Part shown: positions 9,831 through 21,027 of the stretch, piece by piece
Layout: the number at the start of each line of letters is the position of its first letter
Numbering within the stretch: position 1 is the stretch's first letter
Source of the DNA: Tritrichomonas musculus
Taxonomy: Eukaryota > Parabasalia > Tritrichomonadida > Tritrichomonadidae
Direction of reading: 5' to 3'
Length of the DNA: 64,000 nt
NCBI GenBank assembly: GCA_039105265.1
Contig: JAPFFF010000012.1
Location: 5,573,090 to 5,637,089, forward strand
Position numbers and translations under genes: made by a program
Notes under the pieces: model-generated
Told to the model about the DNA's origin: nothing
Seen by the model: only the letters and a program-made list of their open reading frames with translations
Databases searched by the model: none

Positions 9831-10789
9831 GTGCTTTTATGTGCTTAATTGTTTCCTAAAAATTTTTACACTAAAAAAACTCAATTTATTTGAAATATAT
9901 ATCTGTATAAATTTTATGTTTTAATTTATTTTTTAAAACGATATTTATGTATATTTTATTTGTGAAATCTCATTGAATTTACTTTTTTGAATTTGAAAGG
10001 AGAACCTTAAAATTATAATATTTTAATAAATAAAAATAAAAATATTATTATTTTGATTTTATAAATATATAATATAATATAAAAGTAATATATATGATAA
10101 AATATATTTTTTATTCCAAATTAACTGAGATATATCAAAAGGCTATCCTTAAAAAATTTTTGAATTTATCGCTGTTTTCAAGATGTCTGATTAGATAAAA
10201 GGAGAACGGAGAGACGGTTATGACAAAGATTTTTTTCGACTTATTTTATATAAATATAAATATAATATTATATATTGAATAATTCTTAATAAGAAACCAA
10301 AAAGAAATATCGTAGGGAAACAAAGATATTCGCAAAATAAAAATAAAAGTTATGAAAAAGTTAATAAATTGAATTGTAATGATAGATTTTTAATTCAATT
10401 TCTTGTAACATTTAGATATCAAAAATGTTACAAAGAATCTGTACAAGTTGTATAATTATTTTTCATAGTTTATGATTTTATCTATTTATTATATATTTTA
10501 TACAAACTATATCATGTGATATTATATATAGTTTATAAAAATATTATAAGATAATAACATTTTATTTTTTTAAAAAATTGAATTAAAACTATAAAAAATA
10601 ATCTTTATCATTTTTATTATATCTTAACAAAAATGACATAAATCACTTTTTTTACTATTATATTTTTATATAATGACATATTAAAATGTTATGCTTAATT
10701 ATTTAGTATATATTTTATAAATATTTTTTTCAAATCTAAAAAAAAAAATAAAAAGAGCTTACCCAGCCTGTTAAATTGATTAAATATTG

Positions 10790-10835
10790 GATTTTTATAT
10801 GATATATCATATTAAAATATATGATATATTAGATT
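10790..10835. repeat. AT-only palindrome inside outer element, unit 1
   Basis: ATATGATATATCAT followed shortly by ATATATGATATAT makes a self-complementary AT-only tract, followed by a G-rich purine stretch (GAGGAAAAAGGC). It is repeated in each unit (about 19,699, 28,608, 37,516 and, after the insertion, 48,401). The rest of 10,221-11,034 is AT-rich with no gene. Confidence 0.5.
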
Positions 10836-11040
10836 GAGGAAAAAGGCTAAAATAGTAAAGTAAAGGTGGAAAATATTATTTATTACTGATGTAGTAATTA
10901 ATAAAACTTGCATATTTTAATAAATATTTAAATTATAATTAAATTATTTAATAATATATTTAATAATAGGCTTCATTTTGATAAATTAATATAAATGCAG
11001 ATTTAATGGTAAAGAAATACAAATGTTTTATAAGAAAAAT

Positions 11041-12000
11041 CAGATGGGTCCCGACTCAATATGCTGGGACTTTTTGGGACTTAATAAGTTTTTGATATCA
11101 TCATATTATGATATGTTTAATTATATAAGATTTTCTTTAATTACACCGATACGATTATTTTTAATTTATTTATATTTAAAGATAATCATATTTTAATCTT
11201 AAAATATAAAATTGAAAGGAATATCATTCAAAATTTTGAGAGAAATTTAGTATTTATCATTCTATTTGAAACTTCTGAAAACTCATTTAAAACTAATTAA
11301 CAATATTATAGTTGCTCTAATAGTCTGGAAATAAATGGATTTTGAGTATTTTTTTCAAAACATCGAAATGAATTATTTTATATAGTCCTTTTCCCTTAAA
11401 TTTTCAACATTAATTATGAAAATTAAAAAAACTGGTATTGATATTTTATTATTATGCATTTTTAATGTGAAATCTTCTTTATTTTTTGGAGGTTTTCGTT
11501 CATAATAAACTTAAAAATTAACTTTTTGAGAATATTATTTTCAAAAAAAAAGTTATGTTTATATCTTAAAATTAAATCGCTATAATTTAGAATAGATTAA
11601 TTAATTATATTAAATTAAAGAATTAAATACTTTTAAAATGCTTAAACATATAAATATATCCAAGATTCAAAGAGAAAAAAACAAAAACAAATCTCTCCCA
11701 TTTTTAGATATATTATACATTTATCTCTGTTAATAAACAATATTTCAAAAATTTAATAAAATAATAAATTATTTAATTTATATATTATTTTATATTATGA
11801 ATATAATCTGAAAATGATAAATTTTTAAATGAATAGATAAATCTATTAGATCTTTCTTTTTAGATAAATGATCGATTAAAATATAAAGAAATATATAACT
11901 ATTTTATTCTTCAAATATGTTTATTAAAAAAATGAAAACATAATAAGATAGATTTATTTTAAAATGAAAAAATACGTTATTTCAAGTCGGAACCCATCTG
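11041..12000. mobile_element. 960-bp TIR element with 6-bp target duplications, unit 1
   Basis: It starts CAGATGGGTCCCGACT (11041-11056) and ends AGTCGGAACCCATCTG (11985-12000), a 16-bp inverted repeat with one mismatch. It is flanked directly by AAAAAT on both sides (11035-11040 and 12001-12006), a 6-bp target duplication. The interior is AT-rich and has no open frame of note, so it is non-autonomous. The superfamily is unassigned. Confidence 0.8.
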
Positions 12001-12118
12001 AAAAATCCTACTTTAATACATTGTATGATGAAATTTCATGAAAATTAATAATTGAATATGAAAGATTTATTTTATATGAAATTGTTCTCAAAATTGACTC
12101 TTGGACTAAACTTAATTA

Positions 12119-13585
12119 AATAATGTTTACCTCCTCTCAAAAATGATAGGTTTACGAGAGGTTTATATCAAAAAAAAAAAAAAAAAAAATAAAAAAATTG
12201 AAAATTGAAAAAAAATTATCAATTTATTTCAATAAGTACTTTCAAAATCAAAATAAAAAAAGCCGATTAAATTCATTCAAAAAAATGATTGAATTTTGTT
12301 CATAAATTTTCAGCCATTTGTTTTGATGAGTAACATGAACCCATTAACAGAGGAAGAAAAAGTACAAATTTTAATTTATGCCAAAGAAAAAAATAATCAA
12401 TGGGGAATCATTGGCCAAATAATGAATCGAAATCCAGAAACCATACGAAAATTTTATTATAATTATCAAAAAACAAAAGAATTATCTCCCAAACGAGGAA
12501 GGCCAATAACAATAACGGAAGAGGTCAAAAACGATATAATTGAATCGATGAGACAAAAGCCAACTCAATCATTGAATTCAATTTCAAATCAATTCAATGT
12601 GTCACCTCCGTCTGCCAAAAAAGTTTTGAATGATAATAAAATCAAATATTATCGTAAAACAGCAATTTCACCACTCACCGAAGATCATAAACAAGCTCGT
12701 ATACAAATGTCTGATATTATATTATCCTATGAGCCCCATGCCTTGCCTCCTATAATTTTCACTGATGAATCTACAATATGTGAAAATTTGGAGGAAGGAG
12801 GCATTTGGCGAGAATGGGGCCATCACCCTCCCGAATCATTCTTCACAAAAGAAGCTCATCCGATTTCAATAATGATTTGGGGAGGGATTGGCCCAAGAGG
12901 CTTTCGAACTCCTTTACTATTTTTCAATGGTCATGTTAATTCACAAAAATATGTTGACACTCTTAAGCAAAATCAAATTTTCGAAAAAATTGAATGTATA
13001 TTTGGCCACTCATATGTCTGGCAACAAGACAACGCACCCAGCCATCGATCCAAATTTACGACTTCATTTCTGAATACCAAAGTCAGAGAATACTTGCCAT
13101 GGCCTGCAAAAAGCCCAGACTTGTCACCAATTGAACAAGTCTGGGCATATATTAAAAAAAGATTGGCAGGAAGAAAGTTTACTAGTAAGGAAGAACTTTT
13201 CAAAGCAATTTCACAAGAATGGAATTTAATTCCTGATGCAAAACTTCACTCATATTATCAATCATTTTGAGCAAGATGCAGAATATGCAAAAATTCCAAT
13301 GGCGAAAGCCTTAACGGCAAATGGAAAGATGTTAAAAAAGAACACGATAAATATCGAACCCATATTTATTATTACACAGATCCAATTACAAAAAAAGTTT
13401 TTATCAATGATAAATAAAAAATAACTTTTTCAATATATTTTATTTTTTTTTTTAATTGAAATTTGAAAGATATAGTGGAGAAAAAAAAATAAAGTTTACC
13501 TCCCGATAGCTACTTTTAATAAAAACTTATAGAAATATTTAAAAAAATATCATACAAATATTTTGTGAGAAAGGTAAACATTATT
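12119..13585 (+). mobile_element. Tc1/mariner element, unit 1
   Basis: The ends AATAATGTTTACCTCCTCTC and its inverted partner GAGAAAGGTAAACATTATT are flanked by TA on both sides (12117-12118, 13586-13587), the hallmark TA target duplication. It is 1,467 bp long, normal for the superfamily. Extra internal copies of the end word (GTTTACCTCC near 12125 and 13495; GGTTTACGAGAGG near 12149) look like subterminal transposase sites. It carries one transposase gene. Confidence 0.88.
12326..13270 (+). CDS. Tc1/mariner DD34E transposase, C-terminus cut by TGA, unit 1
   Basis: A cut-and-paste transposase of 314 residues from the ATG at 12326 (an upstream TTG-initiated extension is not credible). The N-terminus is a paired helix-turn-helix region (EEEKVQILIYAKEKNNQWGI) with an AT-hook-like KRGRPI linker. 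The catalytic triad is visible: Asp147 in IIFTDEST, Asp235 in VWQQDNAPSH and Glu270 in SPDLSPIEQVW, with exactly 34 residues between the last two. The frame meets TGA at 13268, but the same frame continues with protein-like sequence (ARCRICKNSNGE, then HIYYYTDPITKKVFINDK) to TAA at 13415-13417. The present stop thus probably cut 48 residues from the C-terminus. All four full copies share it, so it predates the amplification. Confidence 0.88.
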   Translation: MSNMNPLTEEEKVQILIYAKEKNNQWGIIGQIMNRNPETIRKFYYNYQKTKELSPKRGRPITITEEVKNDIIESMRQKPTQSLNSISNQFNVSPPSAKKVLNDNKIKYYRKTAISPLTEDHKQARIQMSDIILSYEPHALPPIIFTDESTICENLEEGGIWREWGHHPPESFFTKEAHPISIMIWGGIGPRGFRTPLLFFNGHVNSQKYVDTLKQNQIFEKIECIFGHSYVWQQDNAPSHRSKFTTSFLNTKVREYLPWPAKSPDLSPIEQVWAYIKKRLAGRKFTSKEELFKAISQEWNLIPDAKLHSYYQSF

Positions 13586-13800
13586 TAATAAATATGATAT
13601 TTATATATGTTTATTTATAAAATATAAAATATAAATATTTCATTTATATAAAGATAAAAATAATATAAATATTTCATTTATAGAAATATTTAAAAAATAT
13701 CATACAAATATTTTGTGAGAAAGGTAAAAATATAAATGAAATATTTATATTTTATATTTTATAAATAAACATATATAAATATCATATTTATATAAATGAC
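13531..13800. repeat. Duplicated Tc1 3' end and 60-bp inverted repeat, unit 1
   Basis: The last ~48 bases of the Tc1 element (13531-13578) recur just outside it (13681-13728, ending GTGAGAAAGGTAAA). Between and after them an AT-rich arm (13588-13650, with TATATATGTTTATTTATAAA) is repeated inverted at 13731-13793. The block could form a large cruciform and may be the trace of an aborted or nested transposition. The rest to 14,258 is AT-rich with no gene. Confidence 0.6.
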
Positions 13801-14541
13801 ATTGTAATAAGTTTATATAGAATAAATTATCCATAAATAAAATAAATAAAATTCTTAAAAAAAAAAAGAAATTATCTAAAATAAATATTTTAATTGAGAG
13901 TAATTGAATAGAAATAAATAATTTATTCAAAATCTTTCAAAAAAAATTTAATGATTATTATTTCTTTCTTAGGAAATAAATAAAAATGCATACGCTGAAT
14001 TTCCTTTCAGGCAGGGTTAATTGGGTTATAATACCATCACTAATCTTTTATATAAACGATTTCTTAATTTCACATACCTATTTATGAAAATCAGATACTG
14101 ATAACATATAATTTCCATTATTTGAACAATAAATGTATTTTTAATAATGCAAATTCATTTAAATATATTTAAAAAATATTAATATTAACAAATATCGAAA
14201 AAATGACTATTAATTAATTATATAAAATCATTTTATTATTTTTTTAACGTACAAAAAAAACCGTCTTCGTTCTCCTTTCTATTAATATTGAATATTTATC
14301 AGAAAAAAATGAAATACGATTGAATTTATTTTTTACAATGATAATTATTGTTAGAATTATCCTTATTTTAAAATGTTAAATTCTATCAAAACTAATTATA
14401 TATTTATAAAAATAAATATAAATAATATATTTAAATTTTGATTTAAAAATTTAAAACAGATTTTAGTATTACTGTGTTTATTATTCCTATCAATAGAAAA
14501 TTTTTTAAATCAAATGTGACCATTAATTTTTTTTAAATTAA

Positions 14542-17500
14542 ATGAACCAAATTAAATACACTATTAAAGAAGATTCACAGGAATATTTTCAAGAAACTTG
14601 TAATTCTACAATGAATGTTCAACAATTTCTCCAAATGATCAGTCAAAAGCATAACAAGAATTTCAAATCTCTATTTTGTGACGGAAGGGATATGAATTTA
14701 GAAGATTTATTGGAAGATTATATAAGTTATTCTTGCAACTCTTTTTGTGCTATCGAAAGTGTTCAATCACAGCCAAACGATATCAAAATTAAAGAAGATT
14801 TAATTGTAATACCCAATAACGAGCAGATACATAAAAATTTATTAGCAGGACAAATAGAACGTATTATTGAAAATGATAATTCGAGCGAAAACATAAAAAC
14901 TAAGATTGATCATAATACCAAATTATCTAAATCCGAAAGAAAATTTGATATTAAAGATTATAAATGTCATACAACAGCTAGTTTAAAATTTGAAACCATT
15001 GGTAAAACCTTATTAGCAAGAAATATACATGATCCCAACGTTACTTTTTATGGAGAAAAATTTACAGTTACAAAAACTAAAGAACTTCAATTATTTTCTG
15101 AAAAAGTTGAACTTTTATTAACAATTAATCATCCATGCCTTTCAAAATATGTTGGGTACAGTAAAACCGGTTTTTTAAAAAAACCGAAAAAAGGAAAAGT
15201 AATGAATAATCCTGTTTTATTTTCGACTGTTCATTCAAAAGGTAATTTAAGTACTAAGAATGCTTTGTTTGATGAAACAAAGCGACTTATTATAATTTAT
15301 GGAATTGTTGCAGGAATGAAGTACTTGCATTCAAACAATTTAAATAATTCGTTCCTAACTGCTGTGAACATTCAGTTGGATGAATTTTTGTTTCCAAAAA
15401 TCAGCTTTTACGGATCTTCTATTTTAAATTTATTAAAAGAAGAAGAAGCAAATATGTCAGTTATGCAAACAATTGTTATAACTTCGCTTTCATTTGATCA
15501 ATATGCGATGAAATACAATCCTTATGAGCATGATGTATTTCTTTTTTCATTGATTCTTTACGAAATTTTAGGGAAAAAAAGTCCAATTGATAATTATTGC
15601 ATTAGATCCATTAATGATTGGGATGAGAATGGATACCGGCCAAATATAAGTGATAATATTCCAGAATGTTACCGTAATTTAATCAGCCAATGCTGGCATC
15701 ATAATATAGATCGGAGACCTTCATTTCAAGAGATTGAATTACAATTAAGACAGAATCATGACTTTATCCTAAAGGGCGCAAATGAAGAATACTATTTTGA
15801 ATACATAAAACTAGTTGATGAATATCAAAATTTAGCAGACCAAACGATATCGTTTGAAGCCTTTGTTAAATCGACAAACAGCAAATTTAAAGAATTTGTT
15901 GCAATGGATAAAGAAAAGAAAGCCATAAAAGAGAAAAATGTGTCAGGTGTATCAAATATTGATCTCACGAACCTCTCAATTCATAAAAAGATAGGAGAGG
16001 GACTTTTTGGAAAGGCTTATGTAGTTGAATCCAAAGAAAGCGGGAAATTTTTGACTGCTAAAATATCTAAGAAAGAAATTTTTGACATTGACAAATCGCA
16101 TATATATCGTGAATCATCAATAATGTCACAATTGCTCCATCCTTGCATCTTGAAGTTCATTGGTTACAGTTCAAAAAATTTCAAAAACAAAGATAAACCG
16201 ATCATTTTCACTGAATTTACCAAAAACGGATCATTGCAACAACTTTTTGAGTACTTAAGACGAGATGAAACACTTGAAGAATGGAATAAAACACAACAAA
16301 TGATAGTTCTTTATGGAATTGCTGCAAGCATGTCGTATCTCCATTCTAAAAACATTGTTCATCGAGATTTAAAGCCAAGTATAATTCTTTTGGATGATTA
16401 TCTATTTCCGAAGCTTTCTAATTTTTGTTTTTGTTCATTACCGAATGAACTAGAAGAATATTCAAGAAACGCAATCGAAGGATTTCAAGGTAATCCGAAG
16501 TATTATGCTCCTGAAATCTTTGAAAAGAATGAATTTTCTAAAGCGAGTGATGTTTATGCGTTTTCTTTAATTATGTTCGAAATTGTAAATGGCGAAAGAC
16601 CTTTTCCTGGAAATACTTATTATCAAATAATGAAGAAAGTATTAAACGGTGAAAGGCCAGAATTTGAAGATTATGTTCCAATTTGTTATCGTCAATTGAT
16701 TGAAAAGTGTTGGTCACATGATCAATCAAGAAGACCAACTTTTGATCAAATTCTCAACGAATTGAGAACAAATCAAGATTTCTATGAAGATGGTGAAGTT
16801 GATAAAGAATGTTTTCAAGCGTATGTTGAATTAATTGATAATTTTAATTCATCTTTTCAACTTGAAGAATTTGTATCAAAATTTAAGAAGCAAATCAAAA
16901 TGATTGATTTGCCTTCAATTTACAAAGAAAAAATTAAACAGATTCAGATTGATTTTTCTGTGAATTGTATCTCTCTTAAAAATTACCAAAAATTGAGTAA
17001 AGTTGGACAAGGAAGTTTTGGTATTATTTACAAAGTTAATGATAAAATGAATGATGAATTATTAGCAGCAAAAATATCTAAAGAAAACGTTGATGATATA
17101 AATGATGAAGTTCTTTTCGATCTTTATCGTGAAGTAAATATTATGTCAAAACTTAATCATCCTTGCATTCTTAAATTTATCGGTTATAGTAATGTTAACT
17201 TTGAGCAAGAAGAGCATCCAACAATCATAACCGAATTTCTGAAAAACGGTTCTTTGAAGCAAGTTCTTATGAATGAAAGCTTAAGTATGGCGCCACCTAA
17301 ATGGAACAATACAACCAAATTGATAAACATTTATGGAATTGCAGCAGCTCTTTATTATTTACATCAGCAGAATATTATTCACCGTGATTTAAAGCCTGAC
17401 AATATTCTCCTTGATGATAATCTTTATCCGAAGCTTGCTGATTTTGGCCTTTCAAAAGAACTGTCTGAAGATTATAAAAACATACCAAATCCATTGTATA

Positions 17501-18084
17501 AGTTGAAAGGAACTCCGGTTTATTGTTCACCTGAAATATTAAGTCAAAATTGTTATTCCAAAGCTGGTGACATTTATGCTTTCGGATTAATTGTTTATGA
17601 AATTATGACCAATTTGACACCCTATGAAGATGCAACTAATTACTTTTCACTCATGAAAATTATTTTGATTGAAAAAGTTCATCCGTCATTTAAATATCCG
17701 ATTCCTGATTGTTATAGGGATTTGATCGAAGACTGTTGGTCTTTTCAACCAGAAAAAAGACCAACAATAGAAACAATTGTTCAGAATTTGAAGAATGATG
17801 AAAGATTTCTACAAATTGGCGTTGATGAAGATGTGTTTTTCGATTATATAAATGATATTGATGATTTTATGAAGATAAGTTGCCAAAATGAAGATGACAT
17901 AGCAACAATTAAAAATGATTTGGATATTAACCAAAATAATATAAATGTTTATGATGAAAAAGTTTCTGATAAAAAAATTTCTGTTGAAAAAGTAGTAGAA
18001 ACAACTAATAATGATAATGAAAGTGTTAATGTGAAACAAAATCAAACAAAAGAACTTTTGGTCGTTGAAGAAACCGAAAAATGA
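14542..18084 (+). CDS. Triple-domain TKL-like kinase, copy 2
   Basis: Same predicted protein as copy 1. It differs at the two silent positions (TGT for TGC and AAA for AAG in the linker before domain 3), and copies 3 to 5 share this version. The upstream region is the same from 14279 onward, but what precedes it is the right end of the outer TIR element instead of unique DNA, so any promoter must lie within about 260 bases of the ATG to be common to all copies. Confidence 0.93.
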   Translation: MNQIKYTIKEDSQEYFQETCNSTMNVQQFLQMISQKHNKNFKSLFCDGRDMNLEDLLEDYISYSCNSFCAIESVQSQPNDIKIKEDLIVIPNNEQIHKNLLAGQIERIIENDNSSENIKTKIDHNTKLSKSERKFDIKDYKCHTTASLKFETIGKTLLARNIHDPNVTFYGEKFTVTKTKELQLFSEKVELLLTINHPCLSKYVGYSKTGFLKKPKKGKVMNNPVLFSTVHSKGNLSTKNALFDETKRLIIIYGIVAGMKYLHSNNLNNSFLTAVNIQLDEFLFPKISFYGSSILNLLKEEEANMSVMQTIVITSLSFDQYAMKYNPYEHDVFLFSLILYEILGKKSPIDNYCIRSINDWDENGYRPNISDNIPECYRNLISQCWHHNIDRRPSFQEIELQLRQNHDFILKGANEEYYFEYIKLVDEYQNLADQTISFEAFVKSTNSKFKEFVAMDKEKKAIKEKNVSGVSNIDLTNLSIHKKIGEGLFGKAYVVESKESGKFLTAKISKKEIFDIDKSHIYRESSIMSQLLHPCILKFIGYSSKNFKNKDKPIIFTEFTKNGSLQQLFEYLRRDETLEEWNKTQQMIVLYGIAASMSYLHSKNIVHRDLKPSIILLDDYLFPKLSNFCFCSLPNELEEYSRNAIEGFQGNPKYYAPEIFEKNEFSKASDVYAFSLIMFEIVNGERPFPGNTYYQIMKKVLNGERPEFEDYVPICYRQLIEKCWSHDQSRRPTFDQILNELRTNQDFYEDGEVDKECFQAYVELIDNFNSSFQLEEFVSKFKKQIKMIDLPSIYKEKIKQIQIDFSVNCISLKNYQKLSKVGQGSFGIIYKVNDKMNDELLAAKISKENVDDINDEVLFDLYREVNIMSKLNHPCILKFIGYSNVNFEQEEHPTIITEFLKNGSLKQVLMNESLSMAPPKWNNTTKLINIYGIAAALYYLHQQNIIHRDLKPDNILLDDNLYPKLADFGLSKELSEDYKNIPNPLYKLKGTPVYCSPEILSQNCYSKAGDIYAFGLIVYEIMTNLTPYEDATNYFSLMKIILIEKVHPSFKYPIPDCYRDLIEDCWSFQPEKRPTIETIVQNLKNDERFLQIGVDEDVFFDYINDIDDFMKISCQNEDDIATIKNDLDINQNNINVYDEKVSDKKISVEKVVETTNNDNESVNVKQNQTKELLVVEETEK

Positions 18085-18483
18085 AATTGAGGGCAAATTT
18101 ATGGTATTTGTCTATTTTTGAATTTACTAATTAAAAAAAAAAATTGATTAATTTTTTTTATTTTTACTTGAGTTCTACGCCATTGACAAATAAAATCATT
18201 TTAAATATATATATATATACATTGTGCGTGTTAAAATCGTAGCCTTTTTTTATGTTGCAAGTATATCATCTTATAAATGATGGCATTACATAGTATGAAT
18301 AGCAAATAACATATTCTTTAAGTTATGTGATTTGAAAATCAAACAAAACTTTTAAAATAATTGTAACCATTTTTTTTTTTTTTTTTTTTTTTTTTTCCAA
18401 ATTTCGCCATAATGCTTACTATTCTTTGAATTTTAAGAATAAGACGAAAATTATTAAATACGAATTATTGTTTAATGAAAAAC

Positions 18484-18739
18484 AATGGTGCCATTATTAT
18501 GCAGCCCCAGAAGCTATAAAAGGTTATTATTCACAGAGATTTTGAAGCCAGACAACAATTTTTTGAAATTTGTTTTAATAGGAAAAAATATAAAATTTCT
18601 CATTCAATTTTGAGCACAACGAATGTTTACATCAATGAGAAGAATCATCCAATTCTGAGTGAAATTGGCAAGTATACATTGCCGCAAAACTCGCAAACAG
18701 TTTCTAATTTGACATCAACTGGATTTATATTATTTTAAA
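18484..18739 (+). pseudogene. Short decayed kinase remnant, unit 2
   Basis: Repeat of the remnant at 9574-9830. Confidence 0.5.
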
Positions 18740-19949
18740 GTGCTTTTATGTGCTTAATTGTTTCCTAAAAATTTTTACACTAAAAAAACTCAATTTATTT
18801 GAAATATATATCTGTATAAATTTTATGTTTTAATTTATTTTTTAAAACGATATTTATGTATATTTTATTTGTGAAATCTCATTGAATTTACTTTTTTGAA
18901 TTTGAAAGGAGAACCTTAAAATTATAATATTTTAATAAATAAAAATAAAAATATTATTATTTTGATTTTATAAATATATAATATAATATAAAAGTAATAT
19001 ATATGATAAAATATATTTTTTATTCCAAATTAACTGAGATATATCAAAAGGCTATCCTTAAAAAATTTTTGAATTTATCGCTGTTTTCAAGATGTCTGAT
19101 TAGATAAAAGGAGAACGGAGAGACGGTTATGACAAAGATTTTTTTCGACTTATTTTATATAAATATAAATATAATATTATATATTGAATAATTCTTAATA
19201 AGAAACCAAAAAGAAATATCGTAGGGAAACAAAGATATTCGCAAAATAAAAATAAAAGTTATGAAAAAGTTAATAAATTGAATTGTAATGATAGATTTTT
19301 AATTCAATTTCTTGTAACATTTAGATATCAAAAATGTTACAAAGAATCTGTACAAGTTGTATAATTATTTTTCATAGTTTATGATTTTATCTATTTATTA
19401 TATATTTTATACAAACTATATCATGTGATATTATATATAGTTTATAAAAATATTATAAGATAATAACATTTTATTTTTTTAAAAAATTGAATTAAAACTA
19501 TAAAAAATAATCTTTATCATTTTTATTATATCTTAACAAAAATGACATAAATCACTTTTTTTACTATTATATTTTTATATAATGACATATTAAAATGTTA
19601 TGCTTAATTATTTAGTATATATTTTATAAATATTTTTTTCAAATCTAAAAAAAAAAATAAAAAGAGCTTACCCAGCCTGTTAAATTGATTAAATATTGGA
19701 TTTTTATATGATATATCATATTAAAATATATGATATATTAGATTGAGGAAAAAGGCTAAAATAGTAAAGTAAAGGTGGAAAATATTATTTATTACTGATG
19801 TAGTAATTAATAAAACTTGCATATTTTAATAAATATTTAAATTATAATTAAATTATTTAATAATATATTTAATAATAGGCTTCATTTTGATAAATTAATA
19901 TAAATGCAGATTTAATGGTAAAGAAATACAAATGTTTTATAAGAAAAAT

Positions 19950-20909
19950 CAGATGGGTCCCGACTCAATATGCTGGGACTTTTTGGGACTTAATAAGTTT
20001 TTGATATCATCATATTATGATATGTTTAATTATATAAGATTTTCTTTAATTACACCGATACGATTATTTTTAATTTATTTATATTTAAAGATAATCATAT
20101 TTTAATCTTAAAATATAAAATTGAAAGGAATATCATTCAAAATTTTGAGAGAAATTTAGTATTTATCATTCTATTTGAAACTTCTGAAAACTCATTTAAA
20201 ACTAATTAACAATATTATAGTTGCTCTAATAGTCTGGAAATAAATGGATTTTGAGTATTTTTTTCAAAACATCGAAATGAATTATTTTATATAGTCCTTT
20301 TCCCTTAAATTTTCAACATTAATTATGAAAATTAAAAAAACTGGTATTGATATTTTATTATTATGCATTTTTAATGTGAAATCTTCTTTATTTTTTGGAG
20401 GTTTTCGTTCATAATAAACTTAAAAATTAACTTTTTGAGAATATTATTTTCAAAAAAAAAGTTATGTTTATATCTTAAAATTAAATCGCTATAATTTAGA
20501 ATAGATTAATTAATTATATTAAATTAAAGAATTAAATACTTTTAAAATGCTTAAACATATAAATATATCCAAGATTCAAAGAGAAAAAAACAAAAACAAA
20601 TCTCTCCCATTTTTAGATATATTATACATTTATCTCTGTTAATAAACAATATTTCAAAAATTTAATAAAATAATAAATTATTTAATTTATATATTATTTT
20701 ATATTATGAATATAATCTGAAAATGATAAATTTTTAAATGAATAGATAAATCTATTAGATCTTTCTTTTTAGATAAATGATCGATTAAAATATAAAGAAA
20801 TATATAACTATTTTATTCTTCAAATATGTTTATTAAAAAAATGAAAACATAATAAGATAGATTTATTTTAAAATGAAAAAATACGTTATTTCAAGTCGGA
20901 ACCCATCTG
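19950..20909. mobile_element. 960-bp TIR element, unit 2
   Basis: Same ends and the same AAAAAT flanks as in unit 1. It was copied with the unit rather than inserted again. Confidence 0.8.
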
Positions 20910-21027
20910 AAAAATCCTACTTTAATACATTGTATGATGAAATTTCATGAAAATTAATAATTGAATATGAAAGATTTATTTTATATGAAATTGTTCTCAA
21001 AATTGACTCTTGGACTAAACTTAATTA

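Larger units (their letters stand above)
10198..14278. mobile_element. Outer TIR element carrying two nested insertions, unit 1
   Basis: The left end AAAGGAGAACGGAGAGACGG (10198-10217) is matched in inverted form by the right end CCGTCTTCGTTCTCCTTT (14261-14278), with a short gap in the alignment. The right end lies exactly at the unit junction. No matching target duplication was found. A third partial copy of the end word (AAAGGAGAACC) lies just outside at about 9997. The interior has no transposase of its own that I can see; it holds a 960-bp TIR element and a Tc1 element. It is probably a non-autonomous or gutted DNA transposon. The superfamily is not assignable by eye. Confidence 0.55.

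Noticed and set aside
12296-12325. Upstream TTG start of the Tc1 transposase
   Set aside because: The ATG at 12326 gives a normal N-terminus; the ten extra residues have no family support.
10765-14025. Possible further TIR pair ACCCAGCCTG / CAGGCAGGGT inside the outer element
   Set aside because: Only about 10 bases match with one mismatch and no target duplication was found; it may be chance.
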